From Leptodontidium sp. MPI-SDFR-AT-0119 (taxonomy: Eukaryota > Ascomycota > Leotiomycetes > Helotiales > Leptodontidiaceae): a stretch of 64,000 nt of DNA. The position numbers were made by a program, and so were the translations under genes. The notes beneath the pieces were generated by a model. The model was not told the origin of the DNA, searched no databases, and saw only the letters and a program-made list of their open reading frames with translations. The DNA lies in contig JAHLEZ010000011.1 of NCBI GenBank assembly GCA_020726505.1, forward strand, positions 992,001 through 1,056,000, written 5' to 3'. Shown here in pieces: positions 33,279-45,367 of this stretch (positions are counted from its first letter, which is position 1; each line of letters opens with the position of its first letter).

Positions 33279-35759
33279 TAGAGCTAGTTCTAAAGCTTAT
33301 GACAGTAAAGCGACGTACTTATATTTCATCGATTCGCGATTAAATCTTGCGGCACACGGAAACCTTAGTTCAAGATCAGTTGTTATATTAATTAAAGAGA
33401 CTGTTAACTAAGGACTCTAAAAATTAGCAAGTTAACGACTTCGCAAAGCTCCCTCAATATATCGATCGACTCTACGAAGTAAACCTCCACGTAGGCCAAG
33501 GGCTAGACGACGAAGCCGACGACTTAATATTAGATCTTTTGTTGACTAAAGGTGACGTCTTCAAACGCGTCTTTATTAGTCCTCATACCTCACGGTCGCA
33601 ATATATTCATTCTTTACCTTTCGTCGCGTTAGATAGCACATACCTTCGGAATTGTTTTAAACAAACTCTCCTTCTTACTGTCGGTCGCACAGGCAATAAT
33701 GAGAGCTAGATTATAGCGTGGGCAATTATTAAGTCAGAAAACGACGAATCTTAGTCGTGGTTCGTGAAAAGATTAGTAAAGACGATACCTGAGCTCGCAA
33801 ATCAACTCACTTATAGCTCGTAGATTCCATGCGTTATTTCCGATTGAAATTCTTCACTTTTGAAAGTAATTCTTACCTTCCTTCTTACTGTTACTAACGT
33901 ATATTACTGTTAGTACTTATTAAGAAACGTTTTGAACGTTACGAGGTATACAAATAAGAAGGCAATCAAGGAGGCTTAGTGGAAATTCCCTTTTACGAAG
34001 AACGAAATTAAATGGAATCGCGCGGTCACAAAGATAAGAGAATGTGGAGGTCAAGAAGTAGTCAAATATATTAAAGGTCTTGATAAATCGAAGTTCTATG
34101 TTTGGAAGCTCCCTGGCGTACGATACGGTCACAACTCTTCAGGCGTCGTGGAAGGACAAAATGGCCACATTCGAGAGCTTCGTGAGATAGGAATTATAAA
34201 GTTGTTAAATGCTTTATAGAATCAATCTTCGCGTAAACGTCAAGTTACTCACGAGGCCGCAAGTCGATAGATAAATGATCGCGATTATTATACTCCTTTT
34301 ACGCGGAAGAAGATTATAGTAAATACCTTATAATCTTGGAAAAGTGCGCAATAAGCCTTAATTACAGCTCATACGGGGAAAGACAAGGTATTGGAGACTC
34401 GAATACGTTGTTAATACGATGGAATAAGAGATAGAATACACAACGTGCGTTGTCAAGACTTTTAGTGCTCTTGTGGCTATTTCCAGGAGTAGTAATTACC
34501 TTGTAGCCACGTAATTACAGCTATTTAATTCGCTCGAAGAGATATTTGGGAATAGATTACTCCGTTTTAGGAACCTTTATACGTTCAAGTCTCATCTACG
34601 TACTATAACATTATTGATGATCAAGGAAGTTATATAAATCTTTATATACGCACGATCAAGACCGATGATATTACCTTAGATTAGACAGATCTAGTATATA
34701 AAGCACCTCAACTAAAGCCAAATAAACTAAGTCCAAATCAAAAGAAGAGAAAAGAGACAAGAGATATACTAGAAAAGCTAGCGAAACCTCCGGTATACTC
34801 ACGTTGCGGGCAAATTAGGCATAATCGGAGGAATAAATAATGCCCTGCGTACCGCGCATAATATAATAGTTGTCAATGTATTCTGTTAACTTTTTTTTTT
34901 TTTAATTTACGTACTTTTGATTTATTACAATTATGTGAATAGCCTCATTTTTGCCTTTAATTGTGTTGTTGACCTTCAGTTGTATTGTTGTTTACAGGTT
35001 TACATCGCGTTTCATAGGGCGGCATGCAAATTTAGGTGCTGAGCTATGCAAAATAATGTTCCAGAAAAGTCGAGGCATTGGAAACATACGGCCGATTCTA
35101 AGCATGCTCCTAGAAGTTGAGAATGCTTGGGCTTAGCAATTTTCATTTCGGAAATAATGCAAACCGGAGCAAATGAACGGCAGATGCTGCCCACTTGTGT
35201 TAAACAAGATCATGGAAAGTATATTTCATTGATTGACCTTTGTATTTGTCGTACCAACATTTTCAAGTCAATCCTAGATATTTAGACTCAACATTTATGG
35301 AGAATAGACCAGTCGTGGCCGGTTCGCCCTACAATGTCTGCACCTCTGTACAAGACATACTGTTATTTTGCAAATCTAAAAATAGAAGCCTTTTGATATG
35401 TAATAGGAGCACGGTAGCTTGGAATCCAACATGTGTCTGATGCAACTGCTCATCGCCCGCGATTGCAAGAGTCGGCTTCAACACATGACACTTTTGCCAT
35501 TCAAATCAAGGGCTTTCGTTTTCTGTCTTCCCTTCATTCTTTCGTTAGCGCTCTCTTCGCTATCTCGAACTCCTAGAGTTACTTTCTGTGAAATCATCAA
35601 CAAACTAAGCCACGACACCAAGTTCGTTCGCCGTCGAGAAGCTGGGTCAAGAAGCTCAGTTGTTGTCCAGTCTCTCATGTCGAACGCGAAAATTGGGAGA
35701 TGAGATCCTTCTCGTATGACCCGAGACAGGGTTTTGATTAGTCTAGTACTCTCAGATAT

Positions 35760-36425
35760 GTCAGAGCCAGAGGAGCTCTCCAACAAAGAGAAGGGAAGGT
35801 TCACCCGCCGATTTGTAGCTCGGTACAGTCTCGGCGGGCCCCAACGCCACAAGGGGTTTTAACGATTTTCCGCACAGTCTACACAAAGGAGTCTGATGAG
35901 AACTGGGATTTGGTCTTGGCAACGATTACAACACATGTGGCTCTAGTAGCTGGTGCTGATCGGAAGGACGATGAATCGCTTGACCCCGGGCCAAATCAAA
36001 TTACGATAACTAAGTTCAAGAACAGAATCTTTGGGGACAAGGATACTCTTAATGGAGCGGGGATTGAGAGTATTCGGAGGACTTTCATCGGATGGGAACC
36101 AGACCTTTTCCGAAGAAGTGCGTTCTCCGATTTAGTGCTGCGTAATGCTTGCATTGTGATCGATGAAGAGGCTTTGAACTCCTTACTTCATGGTTGTCCG
36201 GATCCGCTCACAATTCAAGGTCCTGCTCAAAGCTCTTCCAATGAAAGCTCCTTTTTGAAGCTCACCGACAAATAATTGATGTGCAGGACTCAGAGAACGA
36301 AGATTTGGATGACGGCGAGGAAGATTCAGACTACCAGGGATCGGACTTCGAGTACAATGGGCGTTCCCAAACTCACTTCCTTGCATGGCACACTTTCCCA
36401 ATAAACCACCGATTCAGCATACGCT
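35760..36425 (+). pseudogene. Decayed fungal gene fragment
   Basis: Three consecutive plus-strand pieces in different frames read as one protein: a piece ending GGPQRHKGF (about 35780-35857), a piece from TIFRTVYTKESDENWD to SSFLKLTDK (about 35858-36275), and an acidic tail (DSENEDLDDGEEDSD, about 36280-36420). The FRTVYTxESDxxW phrase is one I associate with uncharacterised fungal proteins of accessory regions; I cannot name the family. Frame changes near 35858 and 36270 indicate a broken gene. It lies just right of the MULE. Confidence 0.45.
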
Positions 36426-37937
36426 AACACATTCTGCATGTCCCGGTACATACGCAGATTTCCGTGTCTCCTACGTTTCAGTACACATTCGCCCTGAGCA
36501 GCTGTGACACTTGGTAATCTCGATGCTCGCTTTGCAAAGGTTCTACTGTACTGTACTCGTGCGTTCTAGAGCATCCACTAGACCAGTACCCAAGCTGTAC
36601 ACTCCCAATATTGTTATCTCTGATAGGGCTCCTCACATGAAGGGCATGGTGCTCGATATCGACACAACAGCTCCGAGCACCAGAATGTCTACGGACTGGC
36701 TCCTCACGTAGCCAGCCACGACGCGATTCTGTTAAGTTGAGAATCGTTGGGACTTTTGATGCTTGAATATGCCTACATACATGAACTTCTGTATCAAAAG
36801 TCTAACTCTCGATTATCACTACCTTCCAGTCGCCTGGCTTCAGCCTCGATCCTCGAGTCTGAGAGTGAGCTAGTTTGCTCCAAGGCGATCAAAAATGGCT
36901 ACGTCGTAGGCAGTGTACGATATAGAATAATTCGGACCATAGAGACCGCTCTTCGAAGACGAGGAAGATGTCTACAGATTGAGATGTGTGAATTCTGATA
37001 TGCAGACAAGCAAATCCTTGAGAAGAAGAGCAACACCTTCCCAGTTCAAGGGAGGTCAAGTGGGGTAAATCGCTCCGAAGATGGTTGAAATCCAATAATG
37101 CTTGTGGTAGCACGATACAAACCAAAATGACTAATTATCTCGGTTGCGGGTTCACAGAATCTTCTGCAGTCAGTTTGGTGGAGTTAAGGAGATCTCCATC
37201 AAATTTTGCTGATGATCCAGTCATCTCAGCCAGAAAAGATACATGCATGCGCATTGGCATGAATTGATACCCGGGACTCCAAACCGCAAATTCAATCAAT
37301 ACTTTTCCTCCCACATGGAATACTGAATCAATCACTTAGATTCGCTTCAAGATGGTCGACATGAGTTGCTAGTGCTAGCGTGTGCAGTATAAGTGCTTTC
37401 TCCTATGTTTTAATGTGAATATAGAATTGGGTGAACTAGGGAACTCGAGTGATGCTGTAGAAGATTTTGAGGACATTGAGCTACAGTCGTGACTGAATGC
37501 TGTCTAGTCAAACAAAGTATGGCAATCCATCTTTATCCAACTCGTATTTTTGATTGAGTGTTAGATAATGTAGGAGATAATGAGCCTTCAAGAGAGATTC
37601 CAAGTTTGCTTTGGCCCATGGGAGTTAACTCATTCACACCACCTTGACCCAAAAGTACATTGTGTTTTTCTTTTCTTTGCTGCGTGCCATAGCAGGTTTG
37701 ACGTATGGTCATGACATAGCAGAACGGAGAAGCGAAATATGTTAGGTGATAACAGAAGCCAGAACTCGTAAACACACGACATACATAGATCCAGGCCAAA
37801 CCCCCACAGTACAGCACTTCATCGACGACACGAAAGCAGTGGTAACAAATTGAGGCAAATCCAAACGAGAGCAGCATGGTACACCTGCAAACGAGGATAA
37901 AATGAGATGAGGAAAATCTGGAGGACAATTGAACTAG
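36426..37937. other. Stretch without a supported gene
   Basis: Only short unsupported frames are present. The longest, 37533-37928 on the minus strand, is downstream flank of the retropepsin-like gene and has no recognisable motif. Confidence 0.5.
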
Positions 37938-39127
37938 CTAATTGACACCAGGCCGAGGCGGATTGTACCAGACAGGGTCCGTGCATCCCTCATCAAAGTG
38001 TTTGTATTGCTTCACCTCCTTATCCCATATCCAGTACCCCGATGTTTCTTCCAGAGCGGCAGCCTTGGTAGCTGCCAGTGCGCTTTCCTGCTCCGGACTC
38101 AGGTTGTGACACTGCCTGATAGGATAGCTTCGTCGGGGTTGCAGCCGTATCTGCTTTGGGATCCACGGCCCTTCCTCTATCCCTTGGTTGGCCCAGCTCT
38201 TTATTGGCCATGGAAAACGTTCACGCTGAAGCTTGTGGGTAATTGAGCTGAGGCGACAGGCGGCATTTTCGGAGATGGATGTATTCGATGATTCGGTTCG
38301 AGGATGTGACTCGGTGTCTGTTTCCGAGCTGCCTTGGATTGATGATACCTCCAGACCAGAGAGTGCCTGCTCGGCGAATTTGTGGTCGTACAATGAGCTG
38401 CTATCTGCTACGGAGTTTGAACCAAGAATACAGTCCGTGAATGAGTAAGATGCGTGAACATATTGAAGATCGATCTCGAGATCTGCAACGACCATCTGCG
38501 AGTCCTTGCCATCTTGCGGTAGCTTTGTCAATCGTAGCAGGGTCCCATCTTCGATTCCACGTAAAAGAAGGTCCGTAGCAGTCTCGGATGGAGGTTGCAT
38601 CAACGTGTCCTTCGACTTGCTTTTTCTAGACTTGCAGTAACTCCCGAAAGAATGTGGGCGAAAATCAGGTTGAGGAGCGCTAGAAGGGGCACAACCAAAC
38701 ATCATCTTGAAGTGTGCTTTGGGTGCGATCAAGAAGGTGCTCTCCTCCGAATATTGACCTAGCTTTCCACAGCTCCAACTTATAATTATCGCCTTGGAAT
38801 TTTTGCGACGATAGCCTGTCCGAGATTTATATTCGGTCAGTGGATGCGTAGATTGCTGAAGTTTGTCTACAAGTTCCGCCGATACCCAGTTCATGTCGCA
38901 GCCGGTGTCGAATAACGCAATGATCGGTAATCCACCTGGCATGACAGTGTCGCCGGCTTTAGTGATCTCTGCAATGAAAGCGTATCTATTCTGGAGGGTT
39001 GTTTAGCAGGCTTGCATTTTCATAGAGCTGTTTTTTCTTCGGAACTTACTTTATCTTTGAACGGTTCATCGCCGGGGTTGAATTTTCGCGATGGTTGTCG
39101 AACCGATGCCAGACTGTGGTGGTACAT
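37938..39127 (-). CDS. Retropepsin-like protein with single DTG motif
   Basis: Exons 39050-39127 and 37938-38990 (59-nt intron, phase 0) give 376 aa starting MYHHSLASVRQ. After a short N-terminus comes one aspartic-protease half: a strand KDKNRYAFIAEI, the active-site motif ALFDTGCDMNWVS (about residues 53-65) and, about 70 residues later, the hydrophobic-Gly FKMMFG close of a retroviral-type protease domain. Only one DTG occurs, so activity would require a dimer, as in retropepsins. The rest (about 240 residues) is a Ser/Glu-rich low-complexity part ending in a WYNPPRPG segment with no known domain. No reverse transcriptase, LTR or gag-like zinc knuckle lies nearby, so it looks like a host gene, possibly domesticated. 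It resembles the protein at 41693-43066. Confidence 0.75.
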
Positions 39128-39613
39128 TCAAAAAAAAGAGCCGCTGCTGTATTCTGTTGTGGACCACAGAATAGGCAGCTTAATATAGTTTATGGGCCAA
39201 AGACAGGTTTACTTCGAGTTCTGGCGATTCTGGTAGGCGTTGCATCAGGCTCTTCAACAGTGATGACTCGGTGAGCAGTTTGGGAAGAGGAGGGCATCGT
39301 TCTAAAGTGCAAATCGGCTGAGTAGGCAGTTGGAATGAGCATGCATGGAGGGGACCAATGATAGTCGAGATGGCGTGGCTCATTCAAGACAAAGCGCTTG
39401 ACAGCCCGAAAGGCTCGAGTCTGCCGCACCGAGCAAAGCATGATGTATCATCTGTTCATAGCCACTCGACAAGCACCCCGGGCGAGGGCGCCTCGAACGA
39501 GCAAGTTTTGGTGTCATGTCCGAAGCCTGAGTCCTGACTTATCTCTCTACTGTTCCCCAGTGAGATGCCTAACCGCTGTAAATTCTAGATCGTAAACCTT
39601 TCACAACTCAACC

Positions 39614-40665
39614 ATGACAGAGTCATCTGGCTATCACTTGCTTTCGAGTTACATGGTGGACGAGCACTATGAGATATTCCGACAATTCAAACTGCAAGCA
39701 AATCGCGACTTGCTTTATTTGCAGGCGGAGTTGGTGCAATTAGAAGACGAGCTGCTGACAATCGTCGATCGAGATCGCAAGCTGGATGGGGAGCAAAAGC
39801 ATTATGACTACAATTGGCACCTGCTTAGCACTTCGCAAAGCCGATGCGGCGATGGAGAGCAGTGGGAGAAGATTCTACAAATTCGCAACAAGCTGAAAGA
39901 ATACTGTACGACTCTGTGAGTGAATGAAGACATTTGTAAAAGCGCTGACTTCAAAACAGACGAGTCTGTATCTAGGTTTCACGCCATCGTAAACCTTCCG
40001 GAGACAAGAAAGCGGGACGTCAAGATGCTTAGAGATCGGATTTCACGACGAGACCTCGGGGGCATTCCATTTTCGGGAAGCGATCTGTATCACGCAGGGA
40101 AAACAGTATACGACGACATGTTTGTGAATGACTTAACGATACTCAAGAATCGGGCAGGGGAGAACGACCACTTCACACGATTCTTGGCTGGCCCGGTCTT
40201 TCATGGATGCGAGAGAGTGCTGCGACTTTTCAAAGTTAGTCGGCCAAAAGTTGGTTGAACAAGTAAGACAAGCATTCACTAACCAAACAGGATCCTGTAC
40301 CTCTAGAATCTGGAGCCTCAGAGATACGGAGCAGCCTCTTTCGCTATTCAGATGCGCATGTTATCGGTTTCATCGATATATTGGGCACGGTGATAGCCTC
40401 CATGACACCACTCACTTCGATCATTATCCTATACTTTGTACAGAATCTTGGGGTTCGACTTGGCGTGCTTTGTGCTTGCACCTTCTTATTCTCCATGAGC
40501 TTGGCTATTGTGACCAAGGCTCGGAGGATTGAAGTGTTTGCCTGTACTGCTGCGTAAGTGCTGACATGTGGAGCTTGACTTTCGCGTTTCTAACAGATTA
40601 AAAGCTTTGCCAGCGTACAAGTCGTCTTTGTTGGTAGCACTAGTAGTTTGGGCTGTGGGGGATAA
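39614..40665 (+). CDS. DUF6594 family membrane protein
   Basis: Four exons (39614-39905, 39960-40234, 40291-40553, 40605-40665; introns 51-56 nt) give 296 aa, within the usual DUF6594 range. The N-terminal half is helical and matches the family's FxxFKxLxxRxLLYLQAEL pattern (IFRQFKLQANRDLLYLQAEL), then a coiled-coil-like stretch. The C-terminal quarter has two or three closely spaced membrane helices (TVIASMTPLTSIIILYFV, GVLCACTFLFSMSLAIVT, and AFASVQVVFVG after the last intron). The first donor is gtacga, inside the in-frame extension to a later gtgagt; only gtacga restores the family frame KEYYESVSRF. The last acceptor is aaaag at 40604 rather than the nearby cag, again chosen by frame. Molecular function is unknown; such proteins are frequent in accessory fungal regions. 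Confidence 0.85.
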
Positions 40666-41692
40666 GCAATGGTATGGCACTGTGAAGCATAGATAGCGAG
40701 AGAGATTCAACCGTAAAGAGCGTAACAAAATGGTACAAGGTCTCATGGCGGTCTTCCAAAAGGGGGGATGGGGCAATGTACCACCTGCTCACCTGTCCAG
40801 CCACCACTACTTGCACACTAGCGAGGAGATGAGCCTCTGCTCTGTGGGAGTGCAAAAAACCACCCACCCACCTGCTTCCTAACCCACCAGACCCCATTTA
40901 ATCAAGCTCCAAACAGCTTACGCAGATTTAACAACCACGTCCCAAACACAAATTCTCTCAGCATCGTGCGACCACTACGGGTTCCAATCCAGTTGCCTTG
41001 CCAGATTTCTCACTCGAGTCTATCGGCCGACTTTGAATTGCTACGGGTCTGTTTGTACTCTTTTCATCGGCTTCGCGGGAGACACTGGCTCCAAACGCCT
41101 CACCAGTCATATCAAAACGAGCCCAAATCAAAGTCCCCCTGCCGGCCTTCCTCTGAAGCGCAAAACACCAGCTTCCGAGTTCAACCCCTCTACAGAGTAG
41201 GAAGTGATCCTCGAGAAGCTGCAACAGTGAGCGATTTTGTCTCGATGACTTTCTACGCTGTTTCCTAACTCTGTATAGCAGCTGCGAACTATCGACAAAA
41301 CACCAAGCTCTCCTGCATCTTCAAGCACAAGGCCAGCTTTTATGACAGTATCAGACCAGATTACCCAAGGTATCTTGAACTGTGCCAGCACTTGCTGACT
41401 ATCTCCTGGTACTGCTTGTGTGTTTTCTGAAATTCAACGTCCCAGATTTCCAGTACCGAAGTTGAAACCGACTCAGTTCCCAAAAAACTACTTGCACCGC
41501 ATCTCCGAAGCTCGAACGAAAACCAGCCCCTTCCAAGGCCACAAAAGCAGACACCCCCCTCGGTACCAGCTACGATACTGAGCGCAGATCTTCCTCATCG
41601 CTGGGACAAAAAATATATCGACATCTTTGCGGTCGAACGCAACTTGATTCTGAGGGTGTAGGAAGACAGAATAAAACAGTGATCCATAACCA
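40666..41692. other. Intergenic region upstream of DTA-motif gene
   Basis: No coding sequence is supported; frames at 40958-41391 overlap on opposite strands without motifs. It presumably holds the promoter and leader of the next gene. Confidence 0.5.
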
Positions 41693-43066
41693 ATGGCGGT
41701 TTTCTCAAAATTGCGAGGCCGCCTGCGGCGACGAAAGGCGAGCGACAATCCTGGAATGGACCTCAAGTCAGGAGCCGTTGGGCCTAGAGACTACGGTATT
41801 GATGTTGCTGAAGGTAGACATGCGGACTTTGAGGAAGATACGCCTTGGCATGATCTCAAAGGTTTCATCGGCTTCCTCATAAGACAACGTGGACGAATTC
41901 GTCTCCGGCTATCCAAGAAGCAACCACAATCTACGACTTGGGTGACCGAGCCGCCACTCTCCCCAATCATACTATCCACCATCTCCACCGGCTCAAGGAA
42001 CAAAAATCATAATGATCAAGATGAAGGCCTTGGTGCGGCCCAGACAGGAGCGAACGAGGACAATGACGTGCAAGGAGCACCCCATGGATCATCTCAACCA
42101 AGAACAGAATTGAGAAGCATGGACGCCAGAAACGACAGGAAGATAACAAGCAGCGCTTCCGTGGCCCAGATGACGAACACCGAAGGGACAGAATATACAG
42201 CGATAGGGTCGCGCCATGAGCCTGGTTCGTCCTCTAATATGACTGCCCGAGCTGCAGTAGGGGTGGTAACTGATACTGAGAGCAACATGCCGGACATATC
42301 CAGGACCGATAGTCCAACTTCCAGCTACCACTCCTTGCCAGACGAAAATGAAGGTGCCCCACCAGTTTCGTATATACCACCTCCCATCCCCGACGGCACC
42401 CCGCCATGGGCTCAATCCGTGGCCAGTATTGACATGGGAAAAGCCGAATCGAGTGCAGCCTCGATACTATACGATACAGCGACGCCTTGTAACTGGATAT
42501 CCAAACAATTTATGGCAGACTTCAGGGTCGAGCCCAGACCGATCCGACCCGAGGACATGGCCGTGTTCGAGACCGTCGAGGCGTCCTATATCCCGAGGGA
42601 ATACGCCGAGGTAACTTTGAAAGATGACAGTCATGGGATTAAATGGACAAAAGTCCGTTGCATGGTCCAGGCCAACATGAATGGATGCGGGTTGGTCTTG
42701 GGCAGTGGCTTCATGAAGACGCACAGAGTGATCCTCAGGCCCTATTCTGGATATGGCGCGTATGTCACCACGGCAAGCCGGGCCCCGGCGTCTGCTGGTA
42801 AGGTCTCAAAGAGCACACTGACGGAGATATCGCTGACAAAGCCTCTAGCTGCGAAAAGAGAACAGCAAAAGCTTGATGACCAGGCCAATAGAGGACACGA
42901 AGAATACGAAAGGCTTCTCCAGTCAAGCGCCAGGACGACCACCATGGAGGCCGGAACTTCGCGAGGAGGACAGGCCGAGGCATCCTCGAGAACAAGCACA
43001 ACAACCTATCACCAGCCAGAAGAGCCCAAGGAGCCCGAGGATCCCAAGGAGGCGGAGGAGGAATGA
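41693..43066 (+). CDS. Retropepsin-fold-like protein with DTA in place of DTG
   Basis: One 457-aa exon starts MAVFSKLRGRLRRRK. The first ~245 residues are basic then Ser/Thr/Pro-rich and look disordered. Residues about 262-350 resemble the protease half of the protein at 37938-39127: SILYDTATPCNWISKQFM aligns with ALFDTGCDMNWVSAEL, and CGLVLGSGFMK with the hydrophobic-Gly close. The catalytic glycine is Ala here (DTA). The C-terminal 100 residues are charged (Glu/Lys/Pro), ending in an acidic EEE tail. It is probably a pseudoprotease or binding protein; no RT or LTR lies nearby. The start is the first ATG in the frame; no introns are needed. Confidence 0.7.
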   Translation: MAVFSKLRGRLRRRKASDNPGMDLKSGAVGPRDYGIDVAEGRHADFEEDTPWHDLKGFIGFLIRQRGRIRLRLSKKQPQSTTWVTEPPLSPIILSTISTGSRNKNHNDQDEGLGAAQTGANEDNDVQGAPHGSSQPRTELRSMDARNDRKITSSASVAQMTNTEGTEYTAIGSRHEPGSSSNMTARAAVGVVTDTESNMPDISRTDSPTSSYHSLPDENEGAPPVSYIPPPIPDGTPPWAQSVASIDMGKAESSAASILYDTATPCNWISKQFMADFRVEPRPIRPEDMAVFETVEASYIPREYAEVTLKDDSHGIKWTKVRCMVQANMNGCGLVLGSGFMKTHRVILRPYSGYGAYVTTASRAPASAGKVSKSTLTEISLTKPLAAKREQQKLDDQANRGHEEYERLLQSSARTTTMEAGTSRGGQAEASSRTSTTTYHQPEEPKEPEDPKEAEEE

Positions 43067-45367
43067 AGGAGTGTGGTGGAGGTGTCGTCGACTTTAAGTT
43101 AGTGTAAGCTTCAAATCCGGCGTCCGCATCCGCGCTGGTGGGCCGAAGCTAACTAAACGAGTGAAAGTCGATTACCTAGGTACCTATGAGGTTTAGGTAC
43201 CTTACTGAGTAATCTCAAAATCAAGACGTCGGTAATCATACAGATTCTGTAATCATACATTCCCGATATTTGTATCCGTCCGGACATCGATGGTCAACTC
43301 TGTTCTTTGTCAAGTACGATCGATGGCGATTGTTTTCAAAATTTCCCGGCATCCCCGTTGTGTCCGGGGCCGGCCTTTGGTGGTCTGACGGCGCACCATC
43401 GGGTTTCCTATCAGTCTTTCAGTACTTTGTTGTATCATGGCTATGGATTCTCACCCTGGACCGTAGGGTGACTGTCATCAGTGGTTAAAGCTTGGGTGCT
43501 TTTCACGATTCCTTGCCTGGAGCGGGTTGTCGTCGACGGTCGTCGCACCGGTTACTTTGCTCCGGTCTTGTTTTTTTTTCCTGTACATATTTCCCAGATG
43601 GGCTCGCATTTGCATGATGGATGATGCATAACGGATGACGATTGATGGATCTTGGGAATTGGCAACTGGCGTATCTGGGCTTGCTGGGAGAGACAGGTCG
43701 CCGCCGACTCAGCGAGAGCATAGGCAGCTGCTAGAACCTTTCCCCATGTGCATAGGAGATAGGATAGCACGATTGATGTTGGAGGGAAATGATGCTCATT
43801 TGCGTACTAGCGATAGTCATAGATGATTAAAAAAAGCGGTCATGCGGCGAGATTCCTCCAAACGAACCTTTTTTTTACTGTCAAAATCCCCCAACTTTCT
43901 CGCGTACTTTTCTGGGATTGCAGAGTCTTTTAGGCTCGAGCCTTGCTGTTAGTTTTTCCATCTCATTCTCTTGGGTCATGAGATGATAGGTGACACGTTG
44001 TGCGCGAGAATCATACCTGGTCGTTCGATGGCTTCGAGCCACGGAGGCTTCCGATTTGGTACTGCTCACGGAAAGCCGCCGCTGTGTTACTTTGACCTTA
44101 CCACAGGCAATCAGAGATCAAAAAGATTCCGACGCGTTCAAATATATGTCAGATATCTTAGAGCGAAGAATTGCAATCCTCTGGCAGTATGCGTAGTGTC
44201 TCGGTCCCTCGCGTTGCCTAGTTAATGCCTGGACCTCATGGTTTCACCAGGTGTGTTGGGAACCAGGTGTCACATCGCGGATGCAAGAGCATCCGTGTCT
44301 GTGCTTCATCTATGCAGGATACCTACTTACTTCTTTTTGGTATGGCCTAACAGATGGTAGTTTTGACTTCTACCCTCGTCAATCTTGTTCTATTCATCTT
44401 GTTGCAATCATGCTTCTTTTCCTGTGGCGGGGCATGAAGAGAAGCCGCTCTGCTCAATCACAAATATCAAAGTACATTATCTGGTCATTATAAATTCCTT
44501 GAGATAATACGGCGTTACTTCACTCTGCATTTTATATTGCTAATCTGCGAATGATTCCATGCCTGAGCTTTGAATGTTTGTCTTGCTGATGGTCCAGGTC
44601 AACCTCACATTTTGACTCCAGCGAGACTTACGGAGGCCTGCATATTACTCAGACTTATCCAATCAAGAATAAATAAGACTCGTTCCCCGTCGAGAAGAAC
44701 ACTTGATTTGGGCATAACTTCAAATACTTTTTGTTTGCCTTTTCCATGTGAGCTCTGACTAGTCGATTTACCCCGCGTTACCAAAATAACAAACAATGAC
44801 AAGTATGTCACACAACCCATTAATCACATTTCCATTTTTGAGTTAAGGTATCAATTTATATCCTGGGATTTCTACGGAAATTTAGATCCCCTGTAAGTTT
44901 ACCCAAAGTCCTAGGTGTATTTTCAAATGGAGAGCTACATATCCTCAGACTTGTCCCGAACTCACAACGCGTTAGCTTTTAAGGAATCTTCTCCAGATTA
45001 ATCGACATGGCATTAAAAGTGATTGAACCCAAACTACAAGATAATTCTCTTCTCATACTCGTCCTCATGGTCTGCCCAATCGAAAATATTCTGTCATCTC
45101 AAATCACGTGGAGGTTAGAGAAATGTAAGGTAAGTCCTTTTGAAGCCGTCTCCAATTTGATTTGCAGATCCAGATGATTCAATCCGAAATCGGCTTTGTT
45201 CTTGAAGAACTATCTTGGCCAGTGCTCGACTGATTTGGGAGCATTAGATGTTTCCTTTTCCCCAGGTGACAACTTGAATGTGTGAGTTTCTTCGGTTGAC
45301 AATAGAGGTAGACGTGAATAATTCCAATGCTTCTGTAGCTCTGCGAAAGACAACCAATTGACCGATG
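43067..45367. other. Gene-poor stretch
   Basis: No supported gene. Overlapping short frames around 43971-44225 (including one with DILERRIAILWQYA) have no stable homology that I can recognise. A hairpin-like region with repeated AGGTACCT lies at 43177-43205. Confidence 0.5.

Larger units (their letters stand above)
26307..34890 (+). pseudogene. MULE transposase, stop-ridden and split by an LTR retrotransposon
   Basis: The first part (26307 to about 26681, from ATG TCA GAC) has a FAR1/MULE-type zinc-binding start (WEPRCKKSEMLYVKYTC, EGEHTC) broken by several TAA/TAG codons. The frame resumes after the retrotransposon at 33284. It shows the MULE transposase core (VALDSTYLRNCF, TVGRTG, WAIIKSEN, CVISD), a KWNRAV-type region, a SWIM zinc finger CSCG...CSHV at about 34466-34513, and a terminal zinc-knuckle-like YSRCGQIRHN at about 34795-34825. 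Stops are mostly TAA/TAG/TGA at positions where Gln, Trp or Arg are expected, as RIP produces. The gene is dead. The 3' limit is approximate. Confidence 0.82.
26098..35093 (+). mobile_element. Mutator-like element (MULE), split by a retrotransposon
   Basis: Terminal inverted repeats of about 115 bp lie at 26098-26215 and 34977-35093, both starting GGCCGTATGTTTCC and differing mainly by transitions. They are flanked by a 9-bp target duplication: gattccaag (26089-26097) and gattctaag (35094-35102), one C/T difference. Nine-base duplications are characteristic of Mutator elements. The native element was about 2.4 kb; the rest is the Ty3/gypsy insertion at 26682-33278. Inside is a plus-strand transposase remnant. 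Confidence 0.88.

Noticed and set aside
35478..35852. 124-codon minus-strand frame right of the MULE
   Set aside because: No motifs, and it overlaps the plus-strand fragment that has recognisable fungal-protein phrases.
37533..37928. 131-codon minus-strand frame
   Set aside because: Just downstream of the retropepsin-like gene, no motifs, non-informative composition; likely its 3' untranslated region.
40974..40992. tRNA-like GGGTTCCAATCC
   Set aside because: No stem pairing and no other tRNA arms; treated as chance.
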